A stretch of 12,874 nt of DNA, from assembly GCA_002439285.1 (NCBI GenBank), contig DJTQ01000413.1, forward strand, positions 1-12,874, in the 5' to 3' direction. Shown piece by piece: positions 1-7,477 of this stretch. Positions within the stretch are counted from its first letter, which is position 1. Every line of letters starts with the position of its first letter. A program made the position numbers and the translations under genes. Below the pieces are notes generated by a model. It worked only from the letters and a program-made list of their open reading frames with translations. It searched no databases and was not told the DNA's origin. This DNA is from Paenibacillaceae bacterium UBA6304. Its GTDB lineage: Bacteria; Bacillota; Bacilli; Paenibacillales; Paenibacillaceae.

Positions 1-1127
1 AAATGATCAAACCTTGGGTGCAGACGATCATTATATCTGCGCACGAGACTTTCCAATATGCGCAGATGGCGATTCGGCTCGGAGCCAGGGATTATTTGAT
101 CAAGCCGCTGGGTAAGGAACAGTTTCTCGATTCGGTCCGGAATACGCTGCTTAAGATGGATAAACCTGTACCGCAAATTGATGATTATTTGTTGCAGGAT
201 ACCGAGCGTTTCCATATGGAGGAGCTTCAGCCGGAACAAAATGAACTTTTAAAGACCGTGTTGGCAACCGCCTCTTCAAACGGAGAAGAATCCGAATGGC
301 GGGAACTGGAGCAAGAGTTGGGGATCAGCGGGCCGTATTTTTCCATCATAAAATTGAACCTGGACCACCGTAAAGCAAGCGGAGCAGACCTGAACACCTC
401 GTACACGGCTAGGGACGCCAAGCTGTTCCGTTATGCTGCCCTGAACGTCGCCAAAGAATTGCTGTATAAAGAGTGGAATGCACTGGCTTGTTATTCCGCC
501 GAATGGGAAATCAGCATTTTACTGCAATGGAATGAAGCCGAGTACGCCGAGTTGGACGTGAATAAAATCAACCGGCTCGAGATGATCGGACGCAGCCTGC
601 ACCATCATGTGAATAAGTATCTTGGCATTGAGGCGATGGTCGGCATCAGCCAGATTTTGAGGGGAGCCGAGTTTCTAAGCGTACTGAGTCGGCAGGCGGA
701 GAAGGCGGTTCTTTGGGGCGCGGAACAAGGGGATTACCATGTTTTTTATTATGGTGATTTCAATTGGAACAACTATACCCAGGATCCTTCCGCTGAAGAA
801 TTGTCTTCGCAGAACAACCGGATCGTTCAGAGCGCCAAACAATACATTGAAGCAAATTACAGCCAAAAGGGATTGACCATCCATGATGTGGCCAAGAAAA
901 ATCATGTCAGTCCCAATTACCTGAGCTACCTTTTTAAGAAGAATACCGGCTACAATCTGTGGGAGTATGTCATCAAACTGCGAATGGAAGAAAGCAAATT
1001 GCTGATCTTGAATACCGACATGCGTCGGTATGAAATTGCGGAGCGGGTCGGATATGAATCCCCGGAACATTTCAGTAAGATCTTCAAAAAATACTTCGGT
1101 GTCAGCCCATCCGACTTGAAGAAGTAA
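1..1127 (+). CDS. Response regulator, AraC-family output (YesN-type), 5' partial
   Basis: This is the C-terminal part of a two-component response regulator that probably controls the sugar transporter genes just downstream. The reading frame is open at the left edge, so the N-terminal half of the receiver, including the phosphoacceptor Asp, lies outside the window; the ATG at position 3 is an internal Met. Counting from that Met, the receiver shows the conserved Ser of IISAH (residue 12) and the conserved Lys of LIKPL (residue 34). A middle region (about 60-265) resembles the poorly conserved linker of Paenibacillus YesN-type regulators. The last roughly 105 residues form the AraC double helix-turn-helix: first HTH around TIHDVAKKNHVSPNYLSYLF, second around YEIAERVGYESPEHFSKIFK, ending in FGVSPSDLKK. 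The partner histidine kinase is expected upstream. The family assignment is clear; the target genes are inferred from position only. Confidence 0.93.
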   Translation, partial: MIKPWVQTIIISAHETFQYAQMAIRLGARDYLIKPLGKEQFLDSVRNTLLKMDKPVPQIDDYLLQDTERFHMEELQPEQNELLKTVLATASSNGEESEWRELEQELGISGPYFSIIKLNLDHRKASGADLNTSYTARDAKLFRYAALNVAKELLYKEWNALACYSAEWEISILLQWNEAEYAELDVNKINRLEMIGRSLHHHVNKYLGIEAMVGISQILRGAEFLSVLSRQAEKAVLWGAEQGDYHVFYYGDFNWNNYTQDPSAEELSSQNNRIVQSAKQYIEANYSQKGLTIHDVAKKNHVSPNYLSYLFKKNTGYNLWEYVIKLRMEESKLLILNTDMRRYEIAERVGYESPEHFSKIFKKYFGVSPSDLKK

Positions 1128-1221
1128 GAACGGCTATACTTCACATAGTTTTAGACATGTTCGGAGCCCCTGCAATTTCTTAAAATGAAAGCTGGACATT
1201 AAAGAGGAATGAGGGAGACTC

Positions 1222-2154
1222 ATGGAAGAATCAGCGGTTTCACCAGCACACAGGGCAAAGGGGCCTGAGAGAGAGACAAAGAAGCACACACGGACATCAA
1301 ACTGGAAAAAGCATATTTGGGGATATCTTTTCCTGGTTCCGGCAATCGTCATTTTTATTATTTTCTTATGGGTTCCAATCATTAAAGGAATGGTTTACAG
1401 CTTCTACAATATCGATTTTGTAAAAGGCAATACGTTTGTCGGATTCGATAACTATATCAAAATTTTCCATAACCCGGATCTGTGGCTCTCTGTAAAGAAC
1501 ACATTATATTTTATGTTCCTTACGTTGATTATGGGGTTCTGGGTGCCGATTGCGGCAGCGATCGCCATTTCGGAATTGAAGTTCTTTCAGAGCTTTGCCC
1601 GGATTGCGGCCTATTTACCTTTCGTCGTACCTGGAGTCGTCCTGTATGGCATGTGGAGATGGATGTATGACCCGGTAGGGCCGATTAATGCATTACTGGG
1701 CTGGTTTGGAGCCGACCCGGTCTCCTTTATTTCAGACGGGCGCTTCTCGATGATCTCCATCGTGTTTATGGAGACCTGGCAGCAGTTCGGTTCGGCGATG
1801 CTGATCTACTTGGCCGGGGTGCTCAGCATTCCGAAAGACTGGTACGAAGCGGCCGAGATCGACGGCGCGGGAGTATGGAACCGAATCAAGCATATTACGC
1901 TTCCTTCCATGCGCAGTCTGATCGTGCTGATGCTTATCTTACAGATCATAGGTACCTCGCAGGCTTATCAATCACAATTGGCTTTGCTGGATGGCGGCCC
2001 GAATAAGGCTACGCTGACTTATGCACTTTTCACGGTGAAAAACGCGTTTACCCAATTGGATTATGGTGCCGGTACGGCGCTCGGCGTGCTTATGTTCATC
2101 GTGTTAGGCATTCTTGGCATCATTCAATTCAAGGTCAACAGGGAGGAATACTAG
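1222..2154 (+). CDS. ABC transporter permease, CUT1 sugar family (MalF/UgpA/LplB-like)
   Basis: This is an integral membrane subunit of a carbohydrate ABC importer. The protein is 310 aa with a hydrophilic N-terminal tail of about 30 residues, then six predicted membrane segments, the first at about 33-55. The EAA loop that docks the ATPase is at 209-228 (EAAEIDGAGVWNRIKHITLP). The FVGFDNYIKIF segment at 72-82 and LLDGGPNKAT near 255-264 are typical of MalF-like CUT1 permeases. The ATG has a gagggag ribosome site a few bases upstream. It follows the response regulator by 94 bp and is followed at once by the second permease, whose ribosome site lies inside this gene's last codons, so the two are cotranscribed. 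The transported sugar cannot be told from the sequence; no ATPase gene is present, as is usual for CUT1 systems that share an MsmX-type ATPase. Confidence 0.93.
   Translation: MEESAVSPAHRAKGPERETKKHTRTSNWKKHIWGYLFLVPAIVIFIIFLWVPIIKGMVYSFYNIDFVKGNTFVGFDNYIKIFHNPDLWLSVKNTLYFMFLTLIMGFWVPIAAAIAISELKFFQSFARIAAYLPFVVPGVVLYGMWRWMYDPVGPINALLGWFGADPVSFISDGRFSMISIVFMETWQQFGSAMLIYLAGVLSIPKDWYEAAEIDGAGVWNRIKHITLPSMRSLIVLMLILQIIGTSQAYQSQLALLDGGPNKATLTYALFTVKNAFTQLDYGAGTALGVLMFIVLGILGIIQFKVNREEY
2141..2146 (+). promoter_or_regulatory. Ribosome binding site that sets the start of the second permease
   Basis: The sequence gggagg lies 9 bases before the ATG at 2156. It supports that ATG over the upstream in-frame TTG at 2114, and it sits inside the last codons of the first permease. 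Confidence 0.85.
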
Positions 2155-2155
2155 A

Positions 2156-3022
2156 ATGGAAGAAAGAGGCATCTTATCGCGTTCAGACTTGCGGAAGCCG
2201 GGGAATAAAATCGTTTATGCTTTCATGGTTTTATGTATCGCCATCATGGCCGTTACCATGTTGTACCCCATTCTAATGACGATGTTTAACGGGTTGAAAA
2301 GCAATCCCGAGATCAACACATTCCCTCCGAAGTTCTTTCCAACGAAATGGCATTGGGAGAATTTCTCTAAGGGTTGGGATTACATTCCATTGATGGTTTA
2401 TCTGAAGAATACAATGCTTATTTTTGTAGGTAATCTCTTTATGACTATTATGGTGCTCGGACTCGCGTCGTTCAGTATTTCGCGAATTCGCGTTCCTTAC
2501 AGCCAAGCCGTCTATTTCTTCATTTTGCTGACGCTATTTATTCCGGCGACCAGCTATATGATTCCAAACTTCGTAAACCTGAAAGAGCTTGGGCTGCTTA
2601 ATTCTTATTGGGCATTCTGGCTGCCAGCCGGAGCGAATGCATACTTTTTCTTATTGATGAAGAACTTCTTCGACGGTATTCACCCGGAGATTTTTGAAGC
2701 GGCCCGGATCGACGGAGCGTCGGAACTTACCAGTTATTTAAGAATTGCAATTCCGCTGTCGATTCCAATCTTCGCAACATTATCCATCTTTATTTTCTCC
2801 ACAGCTTGGAACGATTGGTTCTGGCCTTCACTGGTCATGCAAACGGAAGATAAGTATACGCTGGCAACAGCCATCTATAAATATTGCATTAATGCCCGGA
2901 ATTTGGACAGCAGCGTGAAGTTTGCGATTTTGTTCATGGTCATGGTACCGCCGATCTTTGTATTCCTGGCTTTTCAGAAGTTTATTGTACGCAGTGTCAG
3001 CCTGTCGGCAGTCAAGGGATAG
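2156..3022 (+). CDS. ABC transporter permease, CUT1 sugar family (MalG/UgpE/YtcP-like)
   Basis: This is the second membrane subunit of the same importer, expected to form a heterodimer with the upstream permease. I place the start at the ATG at 2156, which gives 288 aa and uses a gggagg ribosome site at 2141-2146. An in-frame TTG at 2114 would add 14 residues overlapping the upstream permease and has no ribosome site of its own. From this start, membrane segments begin at about 18-42, followed by roughly five more. The EAA loop is at 181-200 (EAARIDGASELTSYLRIAIP), and the C-terminus QKFIVRSVSLSAVKG matches the usual MalG-type ending. The stop of the upstream gene is 1 bp before this start, which implies tight translational coupling. 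The substrate is unknown. Confidence 0.93.
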   Translation: MEERGILSRSDLRKPGNKIVYAFMVLCIAIMAVTMLYPILMTMFNGLKSNPEINTFPPKFFPTKWHWENFSKGWDYIPLMVYLKNTMLIFVGNLFMTIMVLGLASFSISRIRVPYSQAVYFFILLTLFIPATSYMIPNFVNLKELGLLNSYWAFWLPAGANAYFFLLMKNFFDGIHPEIFEAARIDGASELTSYLRIAIPLSIPIFATLSIFIFSTAWNDWFWPSLVMQTEDKYTLATAIYKYCINARNLDSSVKFAILFMVMVPPIFVFLAFQKFIVRSVSLSAVKG

Positions 3023-3143
3023 CGTTTTCATTTAGCGTAGCGCTGCACATGATCGCCATATGAATGCACATCGTCTTTGCCAGGGTTCGACTTTAAGATA
3101 GAAACGTACCTAATAACACTATTCATAGAAAAGGGGAGTATCA

Positions 3144-4589
3144 ATGCGCAAGTTTTCAGCAGTCCTGATGTGCCTCATGCTGTTCGGTTCGCTGCTTGCT
3201 GCGTGCGGCGGCAAGAACAATGCGGAGGTCAAGACCAATGAAGGAGCGGTCACCAATTCGGGCGGAAATAATGCCACTCAGGCCGAAGGAACCACGGAAG
3301 ATATTACGCAGAAGAAAATAACGCTAAAAATCCACTATCCGTTGCCGGATGAAACTACGCTTCGCGATCAAGAAGACGATAAAATCGCCCGGTTCCAAGC
3401 CAAATACCCGAACGTGACGATCGTGAAGGATGACTGGCAATACAGTGTCAATGAGATCGGGGTGAAAATGGCCTCGAATGAAGCGCCGACTTTCTACAAC
3501 ACTTGGGCGACCGAAGCGCAATTGCTGGTGGAACGCGGTTGGGTAGCCGATATTACGGAACTTTGGAACAACTGGGAGTACAAGGATGATATTAATCCGG
3601 TTCTGCAAAATCAATTCATCGTCGATGGGAAAGTGTTTGGAATCACTCAAAATGGTTATGTGACTTCCACGGTTGTGAACAAGAAGCTTCTGGAAGCGAA
3701 GAACCTCGAAATTCCGGCACTCGATTGGACTTGGGACGATATGTATAACACGGCTAAGGGTGCAGCCGATCCGAAGAAGGGGATCTCAGGGGTTGCTCCA
3801 ATGGGCAAAGGGAATGAAGCAGGCTGGAACTGGACGAACTTCCTGTTCGAAGCCGGCGGAGATATCGAAACAAACGTGGACGGCAAGGTAACAGCTGTAT
3901 TCAACTCCGAAGCCGGTGTTAAGGCCCTTGATTTCTATAAGAAGCTGAGATGGGAAGCCAATGCGATTCCACAAGACTGGGCGCTGGGCTGGGGCGATGC
4001 TGTAAGCTCATTCCAACAAGGCCGGACGGCCATGGTGATCGCCGGAGCATTCGACGTAGTTCAGGCCGCATTGAATGAAGGCGGCATGAAGCCTGAAGAT
4101 ATTATCGTTTATCCGATGCCGGCTGCGGAAAAAGGCGGCAAGCATTACGGGATTTTGGGCGGCAACTATCTTGTAATCAATCCGAACGCAACGAAAGATG
4201 AACAAGAAATGGCATTCCGTTATATTACATTCGACTACTTTACCGATGATGCTCTGAAATCTACTGAAGACACGATTCAAGCGCGTAAAGCGGAAGGTAA
4301 ATATTATATTCCGACGCCGCTCGAATACTTTAGCGAAGATTCGGAATATGCCGCAAAAATTCAAGCGATTTATGATAAGTACGACAATGTGTACAAATAC
4401 GATCCAAACCTCTTCGGCTTGCTGGAAGGTAAACCGGAAGCCCAATTTGGCACGCAAGACTTCTACGCTACGATATCCAACGTAGTACAGGAATCGTTCT
4501 CCAAGAAAGGCACGGATTCCAAGAAGCAGTTGGATGTAGCCGCGCAATATGTTCAAGAGAACTATTTTGACAAAATCGAAGCTAAATAA
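3144..4589 (+). CDS. Extracellular solute-binding lipoprotein of the sugar ABC importer (SBP family 1)
   Basis: This is the membrane-tethered receptor that captures the substrate outside the cell and delivers it to the two upstream permeases. The protein is 481 aa. It starts with a lipoprotein signal peptide (MRKFSAVLMCLMLFGSLLAAC) with lipobox LAAC and the lipidated Cys at residue 21, followed by a Gly/Asn/Thr-rich linker to about residue 55. The rest has the layout of a two-lobed family 1 sugar-binding protein, including a Trp-rich patch (LDWTWDDMY near 198-206, WNWTNFLFEAGG near 228-239) and FQQGRTAMVIAGAFDV near 290-305, which match typical Paenibacillus sugar-binding lipoproteins. The ribosome site aaggggag is at 3131-3138. 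The 121-bp gap after the permeases shows no terminator, so it probably belongs to the same transcript. A strong hairpin follows the stop. The ligand cannot be assigned. Confidence 0.93.
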   Translation: MRKFSAVLMCLMLFGSLLAACGGKNNAEVKTNEGAVTNSGGNNATQAEGTTEDITQKKITLKIHYPLPDETTLRDQEDDKIARFQAKYPNVTIVKDDWQYSVNEIGVKMASNEAPTFYNTWATEAQLLVERGWVADITELWNNWEYKDDINPVLQNQFIVDGKVFGITQNGYVTSTVVNKKLLEAKNLEIPALDWTWDDMYNTAKGAADPKKGISGVAPMGKGNEAGWNWTNFLFEAGGDIETNVDGKVTAVFNSEAGVKALDFYKKLRWEANAIPQDWALGWGDAVSSFQQGRTAMVIAGAFDVVQAALNEGGMKPEDIIVYPMPAAEKGGKHYGILGGNYLVINPNATKDEQEMAFRYITFDYFTDDALKSTEDTIQARKAEGKYYIPTPLEYFSEDSEYAAKIQAIYDKYDNVYKYDPNLFGLLEGKPEAQFGTQDFYATISNVVQESFSKKGTDSKKQLDVAAQYVQENYFDKIEAK

Positions 4590-4604
4590 GTAACGCATGA
4601 CAAA

Positions 4605-4640
4605 AGGCTGCCCGTCGTAGTTTGCTACGACGGGCAGCCT
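4605..4640. terminator. Bidirectional intrinsic terminator between convergent genes
   Basis: A perfect 16-bp inverted repeat (aggctgcccgtcgtag and its complement) surrounds a 4-base loop, tttg. It lies 15 bp after the stop of the solute-binding protein on the plus strand and 12 bp after the stop of the aminomutase on the minus strand. The plus side is followed by ctttattt and the minus side by tttt, so it can end both transcripts. Confidence 0.93.
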
Positions 4641-4652
4641 CTTTATTTGCGC

Positions 4653-5966
4653 TTATTTAGAACTTATTTCCTTAAACGACGCCTCGGCAGCCTCCAGCGT
4701 GAAGTCGATATCCGCTTCTGTATGTGCCGTCGTCAGGAACCAGGCTTCGTACTTGGATGGAGCCAGATTGACGCCGCGATTTAGCATGGCGCGGAAGAAG
4801 GCAGCAAAGGCTTCGCCGTCGGTGTCCTGCGCCTCGTCGTAATTCGTGACCGGATGGTCGCAGAAGTGGGTCGAGAACGAACCGCGGATCCGGTTGATCG
4901 TAAGCGGAATACCATGTCGGCTGGCGGACTCGGCCAAGCCTTCTGTCAGCTTGATGGTCAGGCGCTCCATCTCTTCATAGACGCCGGCGCCTTGCAGTAC
5001 CTCGAGGCAGGCGATCCCGGCCGAAATGGATGCAGGGTTGCCCGCCATCGTTCCAGCCTGATAGGCCGGACCGAGCGGAGCAACCTGCTCCATGACTTCC
5101 TTGCTGCCGCCGTAGGCACCAATTGGCAGACCGCCGCCGATGATTTTGCCAAGCGCGGTCAGATCCGGCTGGATCAGATCGTGATTGTTCAGACCGGTAT
5201 AGGTCTGAGTCGAGCCATAATGGAAGCGGAAGGCGGTGATGACTTCGTCATAAATGACGAGTGCTCCGTAATACCGCGACAGGCGGCAAACTTCCTCGAG
5301 AAATCCCGGTTTCGGCATGACCATGCCGAAGTTGCCGACGATCGGTTCCACCATGACTGCGGCTACATCGTCTCCCCATTGCTCTAGAGCATCGCCCAGC
5401 GCGTCCGCATCGTTGAACGGTACCGTGATCACCTCTTGGGCGATGCTTGTTGGGATCCCGGCGCTGTCCGGAATGCCCAGCGTGGACGGGCCGGAACCGG
5501 CGGCCACCAGCACTAAATCGGAGTGGCCGTGGTAGCAACCGGCGAATTTAATGATTTTGTTACGCTTGGTATAGGCGCGGGCTACCCGGATTGTCGTCAT
5601 TACGGCCTCCGTGCCGGAATTGACGAACCGGACCTTGTCCATTGAAGGAATGGCTTCCTTCAACATGGAGGCCAGCTTGATCTCCAATCCGGTTGGCGTT
5701 CCGTACAACGTGCCGTTGGCGGCCGCTTCCTGAATCGCTTGGGTCACGTGCGGATGGGCATGGCCCGTAATAATCGGGCCGTAGGCAGCAAGATAGTCGA
5801 CGTAGCGGTTCCCGTCGACATCCCAGAAATAGGCGCCTTCAGCCTTTTTCATAAAGACGGGCGCCCCGCCCCCGACCGCTTTGAATGAGCGGGAAGGGCT
5901 GTTGACGCCGCCGACAATGTGTTTCAATGCTTCTTCATACAGGAGTTCCGATTGCTTTCGGTTCAT
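4653..5966 (-). CDS. hemL: Glutamate-1-semialdehyde 2,1-aminomutase, GsaB type
   Basis: This PLP enzyme converts glutamate-1-semialdehyde to 5-aminolevulinate, the committed precursor of haem and other tetrapyrroles, in the cytoplasm. The protein is 437 aa, full length for the family. Visible motifs are [17 protein letters not shown] near 18-34, the phosphate-binding SGTEA at 117-121, GCYHGHSD at 143-150, the cofactor-contacting Asp in [11 protein letters not shown] (Asp240) and the Schiff-base Lys274 in [17 protein letters not shown]. The sequence looks closer to the second Bacillus copy, GsaB, than to the HemL of the hemAXCDBL operon, so a separate hemL may exist elsewhere. It is transcribed away from the LCP gene, 101 bp downstream of it, and no clear promoter of its own is visible in that gap. 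The ribosome site aaagga lies 13 bases before the ATG, which is rather long. Confidence 0.96.
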   Translation of the reverse strand: MNRKQSELLYEEALKHIVGGVNSPSRSFKAVGGGAPVFMKKAEGAYFWDVDGNRYVDYLAAYGPIITGHAHPHVTQAIQEAAANGTLYGTPTGLEIKLASMLKEAIPSMDKVRFVNSGTEAVMTTIRVARAYTKRNKIIKFAGCYHGHSDLVLVAAGSGPSTLGIPDSAGIPTSIAQEVITVPFNDADALGDALEQWGDDVAAVMVEPIVGNFGMVMPKPGFLEEVCRLSRYYGALVIYDEVITAFRFHYGSTQTYTGLNNHDLIQPDLTALGKIIGGGLPIGAYGGSKEVMEQVAPLGPAYQAGTMAGNPASISAGIACLEVLQGAGVYEEMERLTIKLTEGLAESASRHGIPLTINRIRGSFSTHFCDHPVTNYDEAQDTDGEAFAAFFRAMLNRGVNLAPSKYEAWFLTTAHTEADIDFTLEAAEASFKEISSK

Positions 5967-6050
5967 AGATGTAAAACGTCCTTTCAGAATAGGTTCGGAT
6001 GAACAGGGGGTTCACCGGAGGAGTCGCTTGAGTTAAACGACTTGAAACTT

Positions 6051-6090
6051 AGACAACCTCCGCCGGCTCAAGGTCCGGTGGAAGTTGTCT
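6051..6090 (-). terminator. Hairpin overlapping the stop codon of the LCP gene
   Basis: Arms 6051-6066 and 6075-6090 pair over 16 positions, with one wobble and one mismatch in the minus-strand RNA, around an 8-base loop. The TGA stop of the LCP gene (6068-6070) is inside the loop. On the minus strand it is followed by aagtttcaag, a poor T-tract, so termination is likely to be weak. Read-through into the aminomutase gene, which has no obvious promoter, is plausible. Confidence 0.5.
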
Positions 6091-7147
6091 GCCCGCTATC
6101 GCTGTTTTTTGAATCTGAACCTGATCCGTTTGCGTTCGAATCTGCGTCACCGTTTCCGTCAACGGATGTGTCCGTTTCATTATTGTCCGTTCCGATTTTA
6201 TTGAATACTTCCTGTACATAATCTTTGAGATCCTCTTCGCTACTTACGCCCAGCACATCCGAGCCCCCAACCTTCTTCTCCACGAGCAGTTCCATCGGCG
6301 GAATCTGTTCACTGGAACCCATCTCGCTGGAGTAACCTACCGTGGCAAGTTTCCACATATCTTCAACGGACAGGTTGGTGTCGATATAGGGATTGACCTT
6401 ATCCAGAATCGAAGGCAGCTTCATAATGGAGGTGGTTGACTTCATTTTATCGGCGACGGCCTTGAGGAAATTCCGTTGCCGTTCCGTCCGCGTAAAATCC
6501 GACATGGCATCATGGCGGAAACGAACATACTGCAGGGCTGTATTTCCGTCCAAGTGCTGCTGGCCTTCCTTTAGATCGATATCATATTCATGATTATCCG
6601 CTTTGCTGGTATAGTGCATATCTTTTTCGACGTAAAAATCAACGCCCCCAACGGCATCCACAAGCTCAATGAATCCCTGGAAGTCGGTATATACATAATA
6701 TTGGACCGGAATGCCGAGAAGATCGGATACCGCCTTCATTGCCGTATTCGGCCCATGCGTTATCGCACTGTTAATTCGGTCTGATCCATGATCGGGAATT
6801 TCTGTGTAGGTATCGCGCATAATAGAGAACAGATTTATCTTTTTGGCGACCGGATCGAGCGAAGCCACAAGCATCGTATCGGAACGGGGAATCTCGCCCT
6901 TCTTCAAGCCGCGGGCATCAACGCCCATCAGCAGGATATTGACGCGCTCGGTTCCTTCCCATTTTGGAGGTTCGGGCGTCTTGGTTTCGGTAGGTTCTAC
7001 ATTATAAAACGGAGAGTTTTCGCCGGTTTTCTGGAAGTCGTCCACTTGATTGTAAATGGCGATGAAATAATAAGCCACGAAGGCGGCTACGACGATCAGT
7101 ACTCCAACCACGGACCAGATGATCGCTCGTTTTGTGCGTTTTGTCAT
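6068..7147 (-). CDS. LytR-CpsA-Psr (LCP) family cell-wall polymer ligase
   Basis: LCP proteins transfer undecaprenyl-phosphate-linked polymers, such as teichoic acids or secondary wall polysaccharides, onto peptidoglycan outside the membrane. I place the start at the ATG ending at 7147 (359 aa) because aaagga sits 8 bases upstream; an in-frame TTG at 7189 would add 14 residues without a ribosome site. The layout is a short basic cytoplasmic tail, one membrane segment at about 9-31, a Pro/Thr-rich linker, an LCP domain at about 68-240, and an Asn/Asp/Ser/Gly-rich, probably disordered tail from about 320. Expected active-site and lipid-phosphate residues are seen in GVDARG (Asp77, Arg79), RSD (88-90), RDT (111-113) and YVRFRHD...DFTRTERQ (Arg220, Arg223). 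It has a strong promoter of its own upstream. Which polymer it attaches is unknown. Confidence 0.94.
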   Translation of the reverse strand: MTKRTKRAIIWSVVGVLIVVAAFVAYYFIAIYNQVDDFQKTGENSPFYNVEPTETKTPEPPKWEGTERVNILLMGVDARGLKKGEIPRSDTMLVASLDPVAKKINLFSIMRDTYTEIPDHGSDRINSAITHGPNTAMKAVSDLLGIPVQYYVYTDFQGFIELVDAVGGVDFYVEKDMHYTSKADNHEYDIDLKEGQQHLDGNTALQYVRFRHDAMSDFTRTERQRNFLKAVADKMKSTTSIMKLPSILDKVNPYIDTNLSVEDMWKLATVGYSSEMGSSEQIPPMELLVEKKVGGSDVLGVSSEEDLKDYVQEVFNKIGTDNNETDTSVDGNGDADSNANGSGSDSKNSDSGQTTSTGP

Positions 7148-7155
7148 TTTGTTCG

Positions 7156-7161
7156 TCCTTT
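7156..7161 (-). promoter_or_regulatory. Ribosome binding site that sets the LCP gene start
   Basis: On the minus strand aaagga lies 8 bases before the ATG at 7147-7145. It favours that start over the in-frame TTG at 7189. Confidence 0.8.
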
Positions 7162-7213
7162 CAGAGAAAAACGAATGAATTCGCTTCAAAAATGGATGTC
7201 TTCATATCATTAC

Positions 7214-7242
7214 ATTATAATTTCTTTTATAATTACAATCAA
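7214..7242 (-). promoter_or_regulatory. Sigma-A type promoter for the LCP gene
   Basis: On the minus strand TTGATT (7242-7237) is followed by a 17-base spacer and a perfect TATAAT (7219-7214). Transcription would start near 7207, giving a leader of about 60 nt before the LCP start codon. The spacer is AT-rich. Confidence 0.8.
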
Positions 7243-7253
7243 TTTATCTTATT

Positions 7254-7280
7254 TTGACACTAAATAAGATGAACTATAGA
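7254..7280 (+). promoter_or_regulatory. Candidate promoter for the peroxiredoxin gene
   Basis: A perfect TTGACA (7254-7259) is followed, after a short 15-base spacer, by TATAGA (7275-7280). It points away from the LCP promoter; the two -35 boxes are 11 bp apart. Transcription would begin near 7287, at the foot of the first inverted repeat, giving a leader of about 190 nt. The short spacer makes this less certain than the LCP promoter. Confidence 0.45.
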
Positions 7281-7287
7281 AGTTAAT

Positions 7288-7316
7288 GTAAGAGCAAGTG
7301 CGTAAAATGTTCTTAC
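7288..7316 (+). repeat. Inverted repeat 1 in the peroxiredoxin leader
   Basis: The arms gtaagagca (7288-7296) and tgttcttac (7308-7316) pair over 9 positions with one G-U wobble around an 11-base loop. It would be the first structure in the transcript from the candidate promoter at 7254-7280. Confidence 0.6.
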
Positions 7317-7318
7317 GA

Positions 7319-7386
7319 TCGCTGTTGTTTCCGGATTTCATGATTTTATAGATTCAAACGAGGTGGAAATCCGGAAACAAAGGCGA
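7319..7386. repeat. Long inverted repeat 2 in the peroxiredoxin leader
   Basis: A perfect 15-bp inverted repeat (ttgtttccggatttc at 7325-7339, complement at 7366-7380) encloses 26 bases. After a 2-base mismatch on each side it extends by 4 more pairs (tcgc at 7319-7322 with gcga at 7383-7386). Each arm carries the palindromic core tccgga. No T-tract follows, so it does not look like a standard terminator. It could be a leader structure, a paired operator or a remnant of a small palindromic element. Confidence 0.75.
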
Positions 7387-7466
7387 CCACTCCGTTTCTT
7401 CAGAATCATTTTACTCCCTTGCCTGCATTATATTCTTCAGTTCTTCTTATATAGTTTTGGTTGGTT

Positions 7467-7474
7467 AAGGAGGA
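7467..7474 (+). promoter_or_regulatory. Strong ribosome binding site of the peroxiredoxin gene
   Basis: The sequence aaggagga precedes two consecutive ATG codons (7478 and 7481). The spacing is slightly better for the second, so the protein may begin one residue later than annotated. Confidence 0.85.
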
Positions 7475-7477
7475 AAT

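Noticed and set aside
1..1127. Apparent loss of the phosphoacceptor half of the response regulator
   Set aside because: The frame is open to the window edge, so the missing part is a sampling cut and not a real truncation.
3034..3044. Short palindromic sequence agcgtagcgct after the second permease
   Set aside because: The stem is only four pairs and no T-tract follows, so it is not a credible terminator or operator.
4008..4598. Open frame of 196 codons on the minus strand opposite the solute-binding protein gene
   Set aside because: It lies entirely opposite a well-supported coding gene, matches no family I recognise, and its reading is explained by codon bias of the sense gene.
4854..5387. 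Open frame of 177 codons on the plus strand opposite the aminomutase gene
   Set aside because: It is antisense to conserved aminomutase sequence including the PLP-binding region, with no ribosome site or recognisable domain.
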